Assembly (NCBI GenBank): GCA_905221605.1
Contig: CAJNDS010002586.1
Coordinates: 30,001 to 94,000 of the forward strand
Reading direction: 5' to 3'
Source of the DNA: Symbiodinium natans
Taxonomy: Eukaryota > Sar > Dinophyceae > Suessiales > Symbiodiniaceae
Length of the DNA stretch: 64,000 nt
A program made the translations under genes and the position numbers. Below, piece after piece: positions 11,883 to 23,900 of the stretch (position 1 is its first letter; every line of letters starts with the position of its first letter). The notes under the pieces are model-generated. The model saw nothing but the letters and a program-made list of their open reading frames with translations, was not told where the DNA came from and did no database searches.

Positions 11883-11974
11883 AGCCATTTCTTTTGGAGG
11901 AGACTTGGGTGCTCATGCCCAAGTACAGTAGAAAAGTGAATTTCCGCTGAAGTTGGGTAGTCATAAGCTTTTTG

Positions 11975-13045
11975 GATTATGTGTTTGAGTGTCTGCGTAG
12001 CCCAAAGTGTCTGAGTGTCTGACTGAGCAGTCAGACAGTTAAACTTTTCTAGTCTAGAACACGCAAACCGACCTGTTCATGTCTAAATGTCCGAGTGTCT
12101 GAGTGTCTGAGACAGTAAGACTCTTCGAATCCGGAATACACAGACCAGCAAGTCGGACAGGCAGACAGTCAGACTCTTGAAGTCCAGCATACGCGGACCG
12201 AGATCAGACACTCAGACAGTCAGACTCTTTAAGACCAGATCGCGTCTGAATGTCAGTCGACAGTCAGACTCTCTAAGACCAGCTCACGTCTGAATGTCTG
12301 AATTAGCGCACCAAGAAGGCAGACAGCCAAACAGTCAGACAGGCAAACTCTTCAAGACCAACTCACGTCCGAGGGTCCGAATGTCTGAGTGTCTGAGCGT
12401 CTGAGTGTCTGCTGCACGGAAACGACCCCCGTCAGAACCAGAAGGCAGACAGTCAGACACTCAGACAGTCACTCTTCAAGACCAACTCACGTCCGAGGGT
12501 CCGAATAAGACCAGCTCGCGTCTGAATGTCTGAATTAGCGGACCAAGAAGGCAGACAGTCAGACACTCAGACAGTCAAACTCTTCAAGACCAATTCACGT
12601 CTGAGGGTCCGAATAAGATCAGCTCGTGTCTGAATGTCTGAATTAGCGGACCAAGAAGGCAGACAGTCAGACACTCAGACAGTCAAACTCTTCAAGACCA
12701 ACTCACGTCCGAGGGTCCGAATGTCCGAAGGTCTGAGCGTCTGAGTGTCTGAGTGTCTGCTGCACGGAAATGACCCCGTCAGAATCTTTAAGACCAGCTC
12801 GCGTCTGAATGTCTGAATTAGCGGACCAAGAAGGCCGACAGCCAGACACTCAGACAGTCAAACTCTTCAAGACCAACTCACGTCTGAGGGTCCGAATAAG
12901 ACCAGCTCGCGTCTGAATGTCTGAATTAGCGGACCAAGAAGGCAGACAGTCAGACACTCAGACAGTCAAACTCTTCAAGACCAACTCACGTCCGAGGGTC
13001 CGAATGTCTGAGCGTCCGACTGTCTGACTGTCTGAGTGTCTGCTG
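11975..13045. repeat. Higher-order TCAGAC / GTCTGA repeat, 108- and 175-nt units
   Basis: A mosaic array. The marker AATTAGCG recurs at 12301, 12533, 12641, 12816 and 12924 (spacings 232, 108, 175, 108). Each unit carries GACCAAGAAGGCAGACAGTC, then CTCAGACAGTCAAACTCTTC, then CCAACTCACGTCCGAGGGTC. The 175-nt form inserts a segment of GTCTGAGTGTCTGAGCG words and CTGCTGCACGGAAA. TCAGAC blocks and their reverse complement GTCTGA alternate, so neighbouring parts can pair. Confidence 0.92.
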
Positions 13046-14176
13046 CGCGAAATCGAACCCTTATTGCGCCCCCAATCGGAAAATAAGCAACAGTGAAGAA
13101 AAGAAGGTTATGAACAAGTCCTCTCATTCCTCGCCGCCCCTCTTTGGTAATCCAGAAAAGATCACCCTGCAAGAAAAAGCGCCCTTGTGGGGACATGGAT
13201 GAGCTATATTGCGCCACAGGAAGAGGCTTTCAATATCTTTGGGCCGCTGATGCCACACACACAGTGCATTTGAGATGAAAGCGTGCAGAACACAAAAGGA
13301 AACCAGGGTTGGAACGCGCAGCTGCAGTTTTCACTCACGCAGAAGGTTTAGTTGCCGCCGAGGAACCCCCTGGGCTGAAACCCCCAAAACATCGCATGGG
13401 TAGGCACCCCTCTTAGAACCCGCCTCTCACTCCAAAATCGATCATCAAGGCCACAGTCCTCTGTGGAAAAAACCTTCCGGGGTACCCCGCACCTCCAACA
13501 CTCGCTCAACGGGGATGTGACCGGTTTTTCTTACCCATGCTGGATTGCTAGCTTCAAGGTTCCCTCTGCTCGGGACATGGCTATTGAGCCTGTGTCTGCC
13601 AAGGCACCAGCTTTCCGTCGGCATATTCCGGGTCGACGGATACATCCAGATTTGGTTTTCCAAAGCCCGTCCTGAGTCATCGAACGCATGAAGAGAGGTT
13701 TGTGTCCTGTGTGTGCGCGCGCGTGTGTCTCTTGTTTTGACTTCCTGGCTTGTTGGGCTATATTGTCTTAGACCGTTCTCCGTTCTCGTGGCATCCATGC
13801 CCTTCAAGGTTTATGTGATTTCTATTGTCGTCATACTGTCTGCATGAGTTGCATGAGTTTTCTCTTAGTAGCAACGACGGAGGAGGAAGAGCTTCTCAGC
13901 CTTTGGGAGGGCAATTGTCTGAGAAATGGAAATTCCGAAACCACACAGGCCTGCCGCAAACCCTTGGATGCGTCCGAGGGCTGTTGGCTGGGTATTTCGC
14001 GGTTTCCAGGGCATCAACACCGGTTTGCAAATGCCCACACGCTCACGCGCACGAGCACGAACACAAAGAAATCTGATAGGGGCCACGAACCGCAGACACG
14101 TGACACGCACACGAGAAGCAATACCAAAACGACACCCGACACGACTACGGAATGGACATGCTTTGTTTTTTCTCCG
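13046..14176. other. No gene resolved
   Basis: Mixed sequence with a short TGTGTGCGCGCGCGTGTGTC tract near 13708. Overlapping frames on both strands at 13445-13807 and 13825-14237 give no clear coding signal. Confidence 0.45.
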
Positions 14177-14486
14177 TCATCCTCGTGACTGTCTGCACTT
14201 TTTCAAAACGAAAAAGAAGCCTCAGAAGTACTTGTAACGACGGTCACGAGCATGGCGAAGCTCAGGTGCCTCATCCTTGTCTTGATTGTCTTGTGACTGT
14301 CTTGTGACTGTCTGCACTTTTCACAGACACTTAACAAGTGACGACAGCCACGAGGATAACGCCACCCAGGTGCAACATCCTCGTGACTGTTTGTGCTTTT
14401 GAACAAGCTGAAAGCACGAGAATGATGCACCCCTGGCACTTTTTCGAAACGAAGCTTTAAAGTGACGACAGTCACGAGGATGATAC
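14177..14486. repeat. Triplicated inverted repeat ATCCTCGTGACTGT ... ACAGTCACGAGGAT
   Basis: ATCCTCGTGACTGT at 14179-14192 is the exact reverse complement of ACAGTCACGAGGAT near 14468-14481. Between them lie degenerate copies of each arm (GACGGTCACGAGCAT near 14239; CTTGTGACTGTCTGCACTTTT near 14300; GACAGCCACGAGGATAAC near 14344; CATCCTCGTGACTGTTTG near 14370). The result is about three head-to-head copies of a roughly 100-nt palindromic unit, with TGCACTTTT next to each left arm. Confidence 0.8.
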
Positions 14487-14671
14487 TCCACAGATGCCCA
14501 TTGATACCATACAAGCCAGTAGTTTTGAGACGAGCCTTCACCATACAGCCACAAGCATTCACACATAAGTGCACCAACCAGAACCTGCGGAACCGCTCTC
14601 CGTCGCTCCAACATCCTTCTTCCCTTCACAGACAAGGGTCTCATCTGCGAGTACGGGTGGGGGAGGGAAAA

Positions 14672-15127
14672 CTATGCTTGTGCAAGACATTGCAAGACTG
14701 AACTACAAGAAAACATCCGAGCAAACGAGGGCAAGCGTCTGAACACAGGCTTCTTGCGTAGACAGTTGCTGTCGCACTCTTCCTCAGCTGTCTCTATACT
14801 GTCTAACACGATACGTTCGGCTGGAGTAGCATAAACCGAGACGTGTGAAGCGTGCCCCCAGCGGTAACTTGTAACTTTTACAGCAGCCCCGAGTGCGAGA
14901 ATGTTTGAACCCCGCCCAAGCTCGAAAGGCGCGGCATCAGCACCCTGTGCTGCGGCATGGAGCTCCCTGACCGGCTGAGCGGTGCTTCGCTTCAACATCA
15001 TCTCTAGGGTGAATTCACAATTCAGGGTCCGTGCGTGGTATGCTTTGCCATGCTCAACCAAAGTCCACATATGCTTGTTGATTCCAAGAGTTGGGTTCGA
15101 GGTCACTTGAAGGTATTCCGATGCCAT
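14672..15127 (-). CDS. Candidate single-exon ORF, unknown protein (151 residues)
   Basis: Opens at an ATG in good context (GGAAATGGCA, reading down from 15127), with 151 stop-free codons of balanced composition, for example NPTLGINKHMWTLVEHGKAY and AERIVLDSIETAEEECDSN. No membrane segment, signal peptide or family motif is seen. A frame this long is expected by chance a few times per 64 kb, so the call rests on start context and composition. The 71-C homopolymer lies about 100 nt upstream of the start. Confidence 0.3.
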   Translation of the reverse strand: MASEYLQVTSNPTLGINKHMWTLVEHGKAYHARTLNCEFTLEMMLKRSTAQPVRELHAAAQGADAAPFELGRGSNILALGAAVKVTSYRWGHASHVSVYATPAERIVLDSIETAEEECDSNCLRKKPVFRRLPSFARMFSCSSVLQCLAQA

Positions 15128-15233
15128 TTCCAGGTGCCGTTCATGTTCATGGTTTCAACTTAGCGGCCTCCGCCTCCCCACCGCAACTACACAATGCAAC
15201 CCAAGGTGTCACTAGAACTCGAACCCAAAGCCT

Positions 15234-15234
<1 letters not shown>

Positions 15235-15305
<71 letters not shown>
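15235..15305. repeat. Uninterrupted run of 71 cytosines
   Basis: Positions 15235 through 15305 are all C on the plus strand, flanked by CCTT and ACACC. This is by far the longest homopolymer in the window. Its exact length should be treated with caution because assemblers and polymerases miscount such runs. Confidence 0.97.
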
Positions 15306-15837
15306 ACACCATTTCCACTCTGCTTGCGTTTAGACCGTTTAGACCACGAAGCCCGGACCCTACTAGTTTGCGGGGTTTTCTAACTGCGCAGTGAGCATTG
15401 CAATGGCTACTGTATCAGGCCACCGCGACGCACACAATGATGTAATGTTTGAGATGCGTGGATGAACTTGACCCCGACCGAATAATGTAACGGAACATCC
15501 CATCCATCCACACGCCGTCCAATCCGTATATATTCGGCAAATCGAAGGGTGTCAAGCACGGGAAAGACCTGAAACTTTGACAAGCATCGGGAAGACACTA
15601 TCCGAATGTAGCGTTCAACTCAAGCGGCTTCAGAGAATGAAACAACAAATTGTTGCCAAGACCTTGCCTTAACTGGATTTCCGAAACTTCAGGGATCTCT
15701 ACAGTCCAGCATTGGCATGACGAATAAGCTTGAGTGGGAGTCTTGCCAAGCGGCCATGCGCAATCACCACCTTCCAGCCGGCTCTAGGCTCGAAGGGTGC
15801 TAATGCTCTCTGTCGCTTTTGCCACTTCTGTCACTTC
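15306..15837. other. No gene resolved
   Basis: Mixed sequence with no clear repeat; only short overlapping frames. Confidence 0.5.
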
Positions 15838-16164
15838 TCATAACGCGACCTGGAACAACGTGCCCTCCCGAGCAGATGGATGGATGCTCCTATGGCGTGT
15901 GCGAAAAAGATTAAACAAAGACAAGTGGCCTCCATCCCTCGGCGGAAGGATCTGGAACTCGACAGTCATGGAGTAGGAGCCACCTCCAATGATATTATAG
16001 ACATCTGTTGGCAATGGGCGCTGGACGGAAAACATGTAAGGTCCAGCAAATTGCGCATATCAGCTCGCCGCCCGAGCCAATGGTCCCGGTACTTACAGAT
16101 TGATTCACAGGTCTGAAGTCGCAGACGAGACAGCTCAGCTGCCTCTCATGACCGGAGCTTTTCG
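15838..16164 (-). CDS. 3' part of a gene model (two exons), unknown protein
   Basis: Last exon 15838-16020 follows the acceptor TGTTTTCCGTCCAG and reads RPLPTDVYNIIGGGSYSMTV, then EFQILPPRDGGHLSLFNLF to a TGA at 15838. The upstream exon 16097-16164 ends AATCAATCT|GTAAGTACC, a canonical donor, in the same phase 0 (peptide KSSGHERQLSCLVCDFRPVN). The intron is 76 nt. An alternative reading of the first exon joins the second at CCAACAG in phase 1. Further upstream exons are likely at 16.3-16.6 kb, where two minus frames (16135-16557, Arg/Ser-rich; 16371-16607) overlap and I cannot choose. No domain is recognised. Confidence 0.4.
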
Positions 16165-17699
16165 CTTAGTGCTTAAGATTACTTCTTGGGTTGTTGTCAA
16201 AATGATTGCTCCCGAAATTGACGAGTTAACGCGGCAGTACTTGCGTGCCGCCAGATGTCTCAAAGAGAAAAAAAGGGGCTGATTGAGATGGAGTAGCGAG
16301 CGGCAGCACATGCTGCACTTGACGGATCCCAGCGTCATTTCCTGGAAAGGATGCTCGCGCGGATCATTTTTCAGTTTGCTGCTGTCGTGAGAGGAACGGC
16401 TAGTGCTGCTACTGGTGGAGCTTTGGTGCGATCGAACATTTCTCCGCTGTCTCCACCTGCGGGCTCGAGCTCCGGCAGGCTGCTTGCAGTAGCGCGCAAG
16501 CCGTTTCTGGAAGCGGTTTGCGGCTGCATTGGGATCATCTGGCATTTTGTGGACCACACATGTTTCGCTTCCACGAGTTCCCGCCGGTCATTGGCACCCT
16601 TGGCCACAATGCCCTGTTAGGTGAGAGGAGTCTCGCTGCGCGCCATACTGCTTGCAGTACCTTAGAAGCTGTCACGCGATGCAACGATTGTAAATCCAAT
16701 GGTTGTAAATCCGTGTGGCCACAGCACCCCCAAGAGCTCACCCAGAACACTTCAAGGCATGTTGAAGTCGTAAACAAGACCTGCAGCCTGAGCGCGCGCT
16801 TGGAGCGACAGAACTTGCAGGCGCGCATCGACACCAGGACAAGTGAATCACAAAGTCGCTGCAAAGAAGCGGAACGCGAAAGACTTCAGAACTACCATCA
16901 GCTGAACGGGACCAACTACAGTGATTGACTTATTCTCCGTGGAGCGCCTTACACACTCTTGCCGGATTTGCACAGTGACAACATGGGAATGTAAGATTTG
17001 TGTCGTTTACATCTACCGCGAACCTGGCGTTTTCCTAGTGCCACAATGGGGTTTTAGTGGCTCTCCCTGCGTGCCGCCTGAGAGCAGCCTGAGAGCAAAG
17101 ACATGAAAATATGCCGGCCAAGCCCATGTGAATTAAAGCAACTGAACGCGAATTCTGACCGCAACCCTCTCGTGCAGGCTAGGGAATTCTAAGGAACCAG
17201 CCTCCCACATCGCTGACCTTGGATCTCTTCTCACCCGCATGTTCCTGACCCCGATAGACCATGACGTCTACGATGCATTTCGACAAACAGGGGCCTGAAA
17301 GTGCCTTCTCTTGCCTGTAGTATGGCGAGTTGCTAGCCGTTCGGTGAAGATCAGGATAGAACCTGGCATGAGTCAGGATGCAACATGAAATATTGTGGCT
17401 CAATGTGCAGGTACATGTTGGTGCAATGTTGGTGCAACAGGAACGTTCCACATCCAGCAATCCAGCAACCTTCCACCCTGAGAGCATCGCGCGGCATAGA
17501 GGCGCACCATCTTGGCAGAACATTCCGAGCACGCTCTCGAGCGCCGCCTCGATGATCCTGGCTGCAAGAAAAAACAAACTTTCCCCGAAAGCACCGTGAA
17601 GGGTTCTTCGAAAAACACCGCCTCTATTTAACTCTTTTTAATTCTGCATCAAATTCCTTAGCTTGGGGTAGGTTTGGCGGGTGCTGCGAGAATCGTGCG
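16165..17699. other. Possible upstream exons of the preceding model, otherwise unassigned
   Basis: 16.3-16.6 kb has two competing open minus frames, one Arg/Ser-rich (NVRSHQSSTSSSTSRSSHD). 16.6-17.7 kb shows no repeat and no clear gene. Confidence 0.35.
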
Positions 17700-17900
17700 G
17701 AACGAAGCGCTCTCACTGTGCATACATCTGTCATTGTCGATATTGTTGACGAACCCTCTGCGGGGATCGTGCGTGTCGAAGCGCTCTCGCTGTGCATCCG
17801 GGCAATTTTTCAAACTCGACGACGAACCCTCTGAATCGACGCACTCTCGCTGTGCACGTGCGCATTTTCAATGTGGCCGACGACGTCTGTGTACACCGCG
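17700..17900. repeat. Three degenerate copies of a 60-74-nt unit
   Basis: GCGCTCTCACTGTGCA (17707-17722), GCGCTCTCGCTGTGCA (17781-17796) and GCACTCTCGCTGTGCA (17841-17856) recur at 74 and 60 nt. Each is followed by a GACGAACCCTCTG-like segment. The plus frame stays open through all three copies (17674-17949), but that does not by itself show coding. Confidence 0.75.
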
Positions 17901-20519
17901 CCACCTCACAGCACCGCGAGATACGCATCCCTGGCAAACGTCGAACTGACTGATTTCGAGCAAATCGGTGTCTAGCTTGACAAAGCTGAACTTGGATGTT
18001 CTGGTGCGACTGAGGCACGGCAGATATGCGGTGCCCCACCCTCCACGGATGGTGATCGTGGCAGTTGCAAGTTCCTGTCATTCATTGCGGGGAAATGCAC
18101 GGTTCTCAGAGTCTGCCAGCGCGTCAAACTGATGTTGGCCCCTCCATACATAGGACCAAAGGCCAACCTGCCCCAGGCAAACCGCCCTAACCTTCCACGT
18201 ACCAGTGGACTCGCCATGTCGATGCGGCTACACCAACAGAGGCTTCGTTGCTTTCAATTTCGCTTCGGGATGCTTCCTCAAGTTCTCAGGTTCGTTTGGC
18301 TGAAAGAAGCTTCTACGAACCCTTCATATGCTTTCATGAGACTGCACATTGCCGCACATAGCCTGCACGCTTCCTTCATTCTTCTGCATCCAAGATGTAT
18401 CACCCACAGCGCACGGCGATACCAACAGAATCGCCCTGACTCGCACAGGCGTAAACAAAATCCTAGACCTGACGTGCCATGACCACCCGGAGAGCCTCCA
18501 TCGACTCTTCTGTGTCCCAGGAGCCAAGCAAACTGGCAAAGTTGTAGTGAGGGCCTGTAGTAGATTGTAACAGAAGCTCGGCGGCTAGCTTCGCATTGCT
18601 GGGGGGAGAGAAGTGACAAGAACAAATTTACTGCCTATGCAAGTGGGCCGAAGTGAAGACTGTGAATCTGCTCAACAAACAGTCTGCATCTTCCCTGGCA
18701 ACTGCAAAGAACGTGCACATCCAGAGGAGTCTGCGGATGTCAAACGCCCGAATTGGCTGCAGCAGGATCAATAGAAGCCTCAGTTGATTAGTGGATCTCA
18801 GAAGTGATGGAGCTTGGCAGATATTTCTCTTGATCCCCCCAGGTCATAGCAAGTGGCCATCGTATTCTCCTCATCTGGCCAGCCACTGTCCCCTTCAGGG
18901 TCTGGTGGCATGAGAGACCATCGGCAACAGGGGCTGCCTGAACCCCTTGAGGGTTCGGCAGCAAGCGCTTGCTCCCCTAAGCAGGCAGAGGCCATACTTC
19001 GCGTGAGCATTTGGGGTTGAAGTTCTCAATCTGAGGCGAAGGGCCGTGTGGGGGTGGAGGGGAGCATGGGAATAGATTGTGGATGGAGACTCTGACGGAC
19101 TCTGCATTGGGCTCAGAGCTACATTTCAGCCCTTGAGAGCAGGCGGCAGATGGCGGCAGCAACCTCCCCAACCTCTCCCCAACCTCTTAATGGGGCAGGC
19201 GCCGTTCTTGCTTTCAGTTCGGCTATACTATACGAGTATTTATTGAGACTGATTGCACCGCATACTCCATATCCTGCCAGGCTGAGATGGCAGCATGCGC
19301 TGCTGGATTCTTTCAGCACGCAGTTTCGTTCGGATTGTCAGCAGATACCGGAGACCAGGTCACTGGAATGGGCGGCTGTTCTCACAAGGTTGCATCTTTT
19401 TGAAGGTGAAGCCGCAACTTGCGCAAGAACCCTCAAAAAACGTGGCTGCACCGCCCCCAGGGCGCATAGTTTTTTTGCCACAGCGGACTGCATCTGTGTC
19501 AGAGTCCTGGCCCCCTCGGGAAATCGCTTCGCGGAGGCTCGCAAGCCTAATGTCCTGCCATGGTTTTCAGCATGTTTCAACGATTCTCCATGATGCTGCG
19601 AGCTGGGTCCTTCGCAGCGTGTGGGTAGCCGACACGCGCCGAGCCGCAACAATGCGTTTGGTGAGCTTGGTGGGGTCCTGTTTGCGCAGAACTTTGGATC
19701 AATGAGTTCAGAGGCTCACCCGCAAATCCACAAAAACAGTAGCTATGTAATTGCACAACATTACAAGATACCTTGTGAGCGGAATGCGTACATCAATCCT
19801 CGCAACACATAGTGTCGAGGCACGCACAAACGAAGGCTGCGATAACAAAGTAGGGCCAGGAGCAAACATGAGAATGTTTTATCTGCTTTCTCCAACCATC
19901 CAGCAAGTGTCCATGCCTTTTCTGCACAAGGAGGGAAACTGAATACTAGCAGGCGCGATGAACTCGGCTATGTGTCAAGACATGCTTAGTTTAGGGGCGG
20001 CTTGTATAATGGGTCGTTTGCATGTCTTGACATGGAAGGAAACTTGACATTACGAAGTCTGAAGAAGTTGATAGGTTGGAAACGGGAACGCTTCGAACAA
20101 ATGCCTGTGTCGAATTATTGTTTTGGCATGGTTGCAGTGAAAATGCGCTACCTTGCAGCAGACCCCCAAACGACTCGATGATGTCGAAACCAAACTTTAT
20201 CTGAGAAGGGTGTTTAGAAATACTATAATGCAGAGCAAAAGCAATTCTAGAATACAAGAACATCGTTTCTTCAATATCGCATATTACCATTTATAAACGA
20301 GAACTGACGAACACTAAAAAAAGTAGTACAATAATGCAACATCGCAGTATATCAAACCGTATCCACCGACCCCCGAAGCGGGGGCGGCGTCAGTGAAGAC
20401 TCATTTTCCCATCGCTTTTTGTACCCGGCAGCCACAACCCACCTCCCCCCTTGTTTACCCGGCAGCCCCCCACTCACGCCCCCCTACCCCACCTTCCTAG
20501 CCGACAAGCCAACCCCCCC
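17901..20519. other. No gene resolved; hairpin at 20370-20384
   Basis: Open frames overlap on both strands (for example 19150-19593 plus, 19338-19652 minus, 18278-18625 minus) without decisive splice or start evidence. A perfect CCCCCG-aag-CGGGGG hairpin sits at 20370-20384. Confidence 0.4.
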
Positions 20520-20592
20520 TGCCCGGTTCGGTTGTTTGTCGGTTCGGTTCCTGCGGTTCCGGTTCCACAGTTCCGGTTCGGTTCCACGAGAA
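20520..20592. repeat. GGTTCGGTTCC minisatellite
   Basis: About six degenerate copies of an 8-12-nt unit built from GGTTC, GGTTCG and GGTTCC. It ends at GGTTCCACGAG. Confidence 0.85.
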
Positions 20593-20902
20593 ACCCCACT
20601 TAAGGCCTTGGAGTAGCACGCAACCAGTTCCTACAGAACACCAGGCTAACGCCAAACTCTGAAGCCAGAGGCCCCAAAAAAAACGCATGTTTTCTGCTTA
20701 GCTGAACAGAAGCAGCTGGTCGCCGTTTCGGTGCTTGTACCGCAAAGCATGGCTGCTTTGAAATAACATCCCCGCGTAACTTGTTTTGGAACGTCCTTTT
20801 GCAAGCAGTCATCTTAGCGATAGGACACAGCACGCAACTGATGCGTCCGCGCAACCTTGCCTTCTCTCGCTTGCGAGAGCGAAATGCTGCTTCAATACCT
20901 CC

Positions 20903-20957
20903 GGGGTTTAGGGTTGAGCGTTTGAGGTGCGCGTTTAGGGTTTAGGGTTTAGGGTTT
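20903..20957. repeat. Short interstitial telomere-like TTTAGGG run
   Basis: Three perfect tandem TTTAGGG units at 20934-20954, plus a preceding GGGTTTAGGGTTG (20904 on) and a trailing TTTGG. TTTAGGG is the telomere repeat of plants and many algae and alveolates. Here it is internal and degenerate, consistent with an old end-joining or repair event, or with a transcribed repeat. Confidence 0.85.
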
Positions 20958-23900
20958 GGCGAATCCGTGACAGAATGAGACCACCAGGATCTCGGCCCCA
21001 ATGTGGGGCGGTTTTGCTGTGGGGGTCGGCGGCATTGGCGGTAGCCATCAACTAATTGTATAATACGAATTTCCTGGTAAGATAAGAATATAACAACAAA
21101 CACAAATATGATACGAATAAACCAGTATGACCATACAAAAGCTAACATGACAGGAAAACAGAAAACAAAGTAACATAATGATGTAACAGCGTAAAACTGC
21201 AATGGCTGATGTAATGATGTGATGCTAGAACCGTAACCATCTAACATGTCCTTTGTTTATTGCCCGCAGCCCTCCGGGCTTGCCGTCGCGCAGCGTCTAT
21301 CGTCCATTTTCTCAATCCGCACGAGTGGCTTGGGTGCTTCCATGCTCGCCCACGCGATGATTACGCACATGCGACCAATCCGTGCGAGTGGCCAGTGCAT
21401 CCATGGCTTCTGGAAAGCTCGGGACCCTACACCGTCAAGCCTATAAACCACCCAAAAAGTGAGTCCCGATTTCGCGGACGCTTTCTGAGAACTTTGGCTA
21501 CCTGTTTTTCAGGTGTAAGCACGCTGCTCTGCCGTCCAATGCTTCGGACTTTGAGCTTCAGTTTGGGGTTTAGGCCTGAGTTGCAGGGCTTCGGGGTCAG
21601 GATTTCGGCTGGAGATTTTCGAGTGATTTTTAACCCCCCACCCCCCACCGTGCTGCGCCCTAAATTGAGCCTCGGGTGCAAGGAGGAGCTCGGGCAGCTT
21701 GGCTGCGAGGAGGTTCCAAAAGTACAGCAGGGTCCTGCAACATCTGCAACATCTGCAACTAGCAATATCTTGTCACGAGCCGTGCCAGCCGGACTACGAC
21801 GCGCTTGTGGAGTGTGTTTGTGGTGCGCGAGCGGAACTCGATGCGACCTAACTTTACAGCGCGTTGGCGGCGTGGTTATGTGGCTTTTGCACCAACCCGA
21901 CATCCTGAGTTAAAAAAACAGCTGAATGCAGGTTGTGCACAGGCGGGCGTACAGTGTGCACAGGTCTCGGTCTCTTATAGAGATGGAGAGCCTTATGGGG
22001 TGCCGCACGCGAGTGGGCTGCACTCGTGTGCCTTGACAGAAGATGCATGTCACTAAGTGGTCTGCACAGTACGCATGTGCAAAATTATTCTCTCATGCAA
22101 GTGTGCATCTATTGCAGATGCGCTGCTGTGGATCACGTTGCATCACAGTATTCAAAAAGACGGAACAGCTGCAAATACGTTGTGCGCGGCGTATCTGTTG
22201 CGATTTTCCTTCTTGCTGAGCGGAGAGCAAACATCAACCCGAAACCTACGCATCATGCTTCCGAAGTACCCAACGGTTGGAAGAGATTGCAAAGCTGCTG
22301 TCGGCATTCTCGCACTTCCTGATGGAGTTCGTGTGCTTTCTGCGAGGGCCAAGGCAAGGGAGGAAATCGTATAGGCAAAAGCCAATACCCCATAATCCGC
22401 GCACTTCCAGAAGAGTGCGCAGAAATGCCTTGGTCACCGCACTGGAGCTGTGTCAGTCTAGGGTGATTTATAGTGGGTGCCGCGTTCCCTGGCCTCGCCT
22501 TCGCGACAAATGCAGGTGGAATAGCTCCATCTCGGCACGAAGCCTTGCAAGAGCAGGTCGGCAGGTCCAACACGGACCCACGCAACAAGTCATGCCCGAA
22601 GGAGCATCGACCAGTGCGCAAGCAACTGTCGAGAACTGCAAACCCGAACGTGCAAGATGGATCTACGCACGCCAATTAGACCTGACTCAAGTATTGCAAA
22701 CAGGGCAGCCACAAACAACTGCCGACAAAACCAAGGACGTTCTCTCACTCTTTTGGGCTATTTCCAGGCGCCTTTCCAGCTTGTCTGGCTCGGATGCCCA
22801 AAGTAGGAGCTGCTGATAAAGATCCTAGGTGGTGCAAGCTATGGCAGCCATGCAAGTTTTGTTCTTTAATACCTCAAGACATGCCAACACTCAAGCTATC
22901 AGGGACTTGGCAAGTTTGGTGAAATGTAAGAAAAGCGGCCACAAAAGAGTGGAAGTGCTGCACGTGCGGGTAGCCTCAGAGGGCTCAGAACACGCTTTTC
23001 TGAATCACATGCTTTGCACAGGGGGGCAGGGAGCTGGCAACATCTTGCGCCAATTCTTTCAAGCCCTTCCCCTTTTTGACGCTGGCAACATCTATTTGGG
23101 GTCTGTCACAAAAAAGAGGCAGGTCTCTGGCATCATCATGGTCAACTATGGGATGGCTAACATCGGGTGTAGCATGGTGTCTTCTTTCTTTCTTGCGTGA
23201 AGAATTCGAAACCTCGAATCTGAATCTGTCGTGTTTGGGGCCCACACGCCAGGCATCTGCAGTCTGTAGCCAGTAGCCTAGCATTTCGCGGCTCGGCAAC
23301 TTCTCGATCTCAAGGGAATCTGAGAGACGAGATGCAGTAGAGATGGGATGAGACATGGGAGCCCAGATGCGGCAATTGAGGTCACATGTTCATGTGATGC
23401 CAAAGCCAGGACGTTGTCAACAAGACACGAAAAACGAGATTCGACATGGAGATGGCAGACAAGATAGAACGGCCGACAACACACGGCGATAGTGGACTGT
23501 AGCAACCTTTTTGCTGGTTGAAAGAAGAACGTGCGACCCATTTGGGGGTCCCTGGAGGTCCTCCTTAACACATGTTTTTGGGCATTAAAAGACAACATGA
23601 GGCCTGGGAGGTGCATGAGACATGGGAGGTGAGAGAGGCGGGATCAGAGATGATATGCGAAAGCAAGACATGTGAGATCTGAAGCACTGATTGGAGAGGA
23701 TGCAGAGAATTTGAGATACGACCTCAGACGAGGAATGGACAAGACATGATCCTGACACAATGCTCGAAATGATTCAGGTACAGCGATTGAAACTTCTTGC
23801 TTCTCGCATCTAGTCTAGCATAGAAAGGCAACAAACGAAGTAGGCCTAACTCAGAACTCCGAGCTAGCGACGGATTTGATCCAGCTTGCAGCCCCAGGGA

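Noticed and set aside
11975-13045. CRISPR-like repeat-spacer pattern
   Set aside because: The segments between repeats are also repeated, and unit lengths (108/175 nt) and composition fit a higher-order minisatellite.
15205-15230. tRNA B-box-like GGTTCGAGTTC on the minus strand
   Set aside because: One mismatch to the consensus, no A box or acceptor pairing; the flank is the poly-C run.
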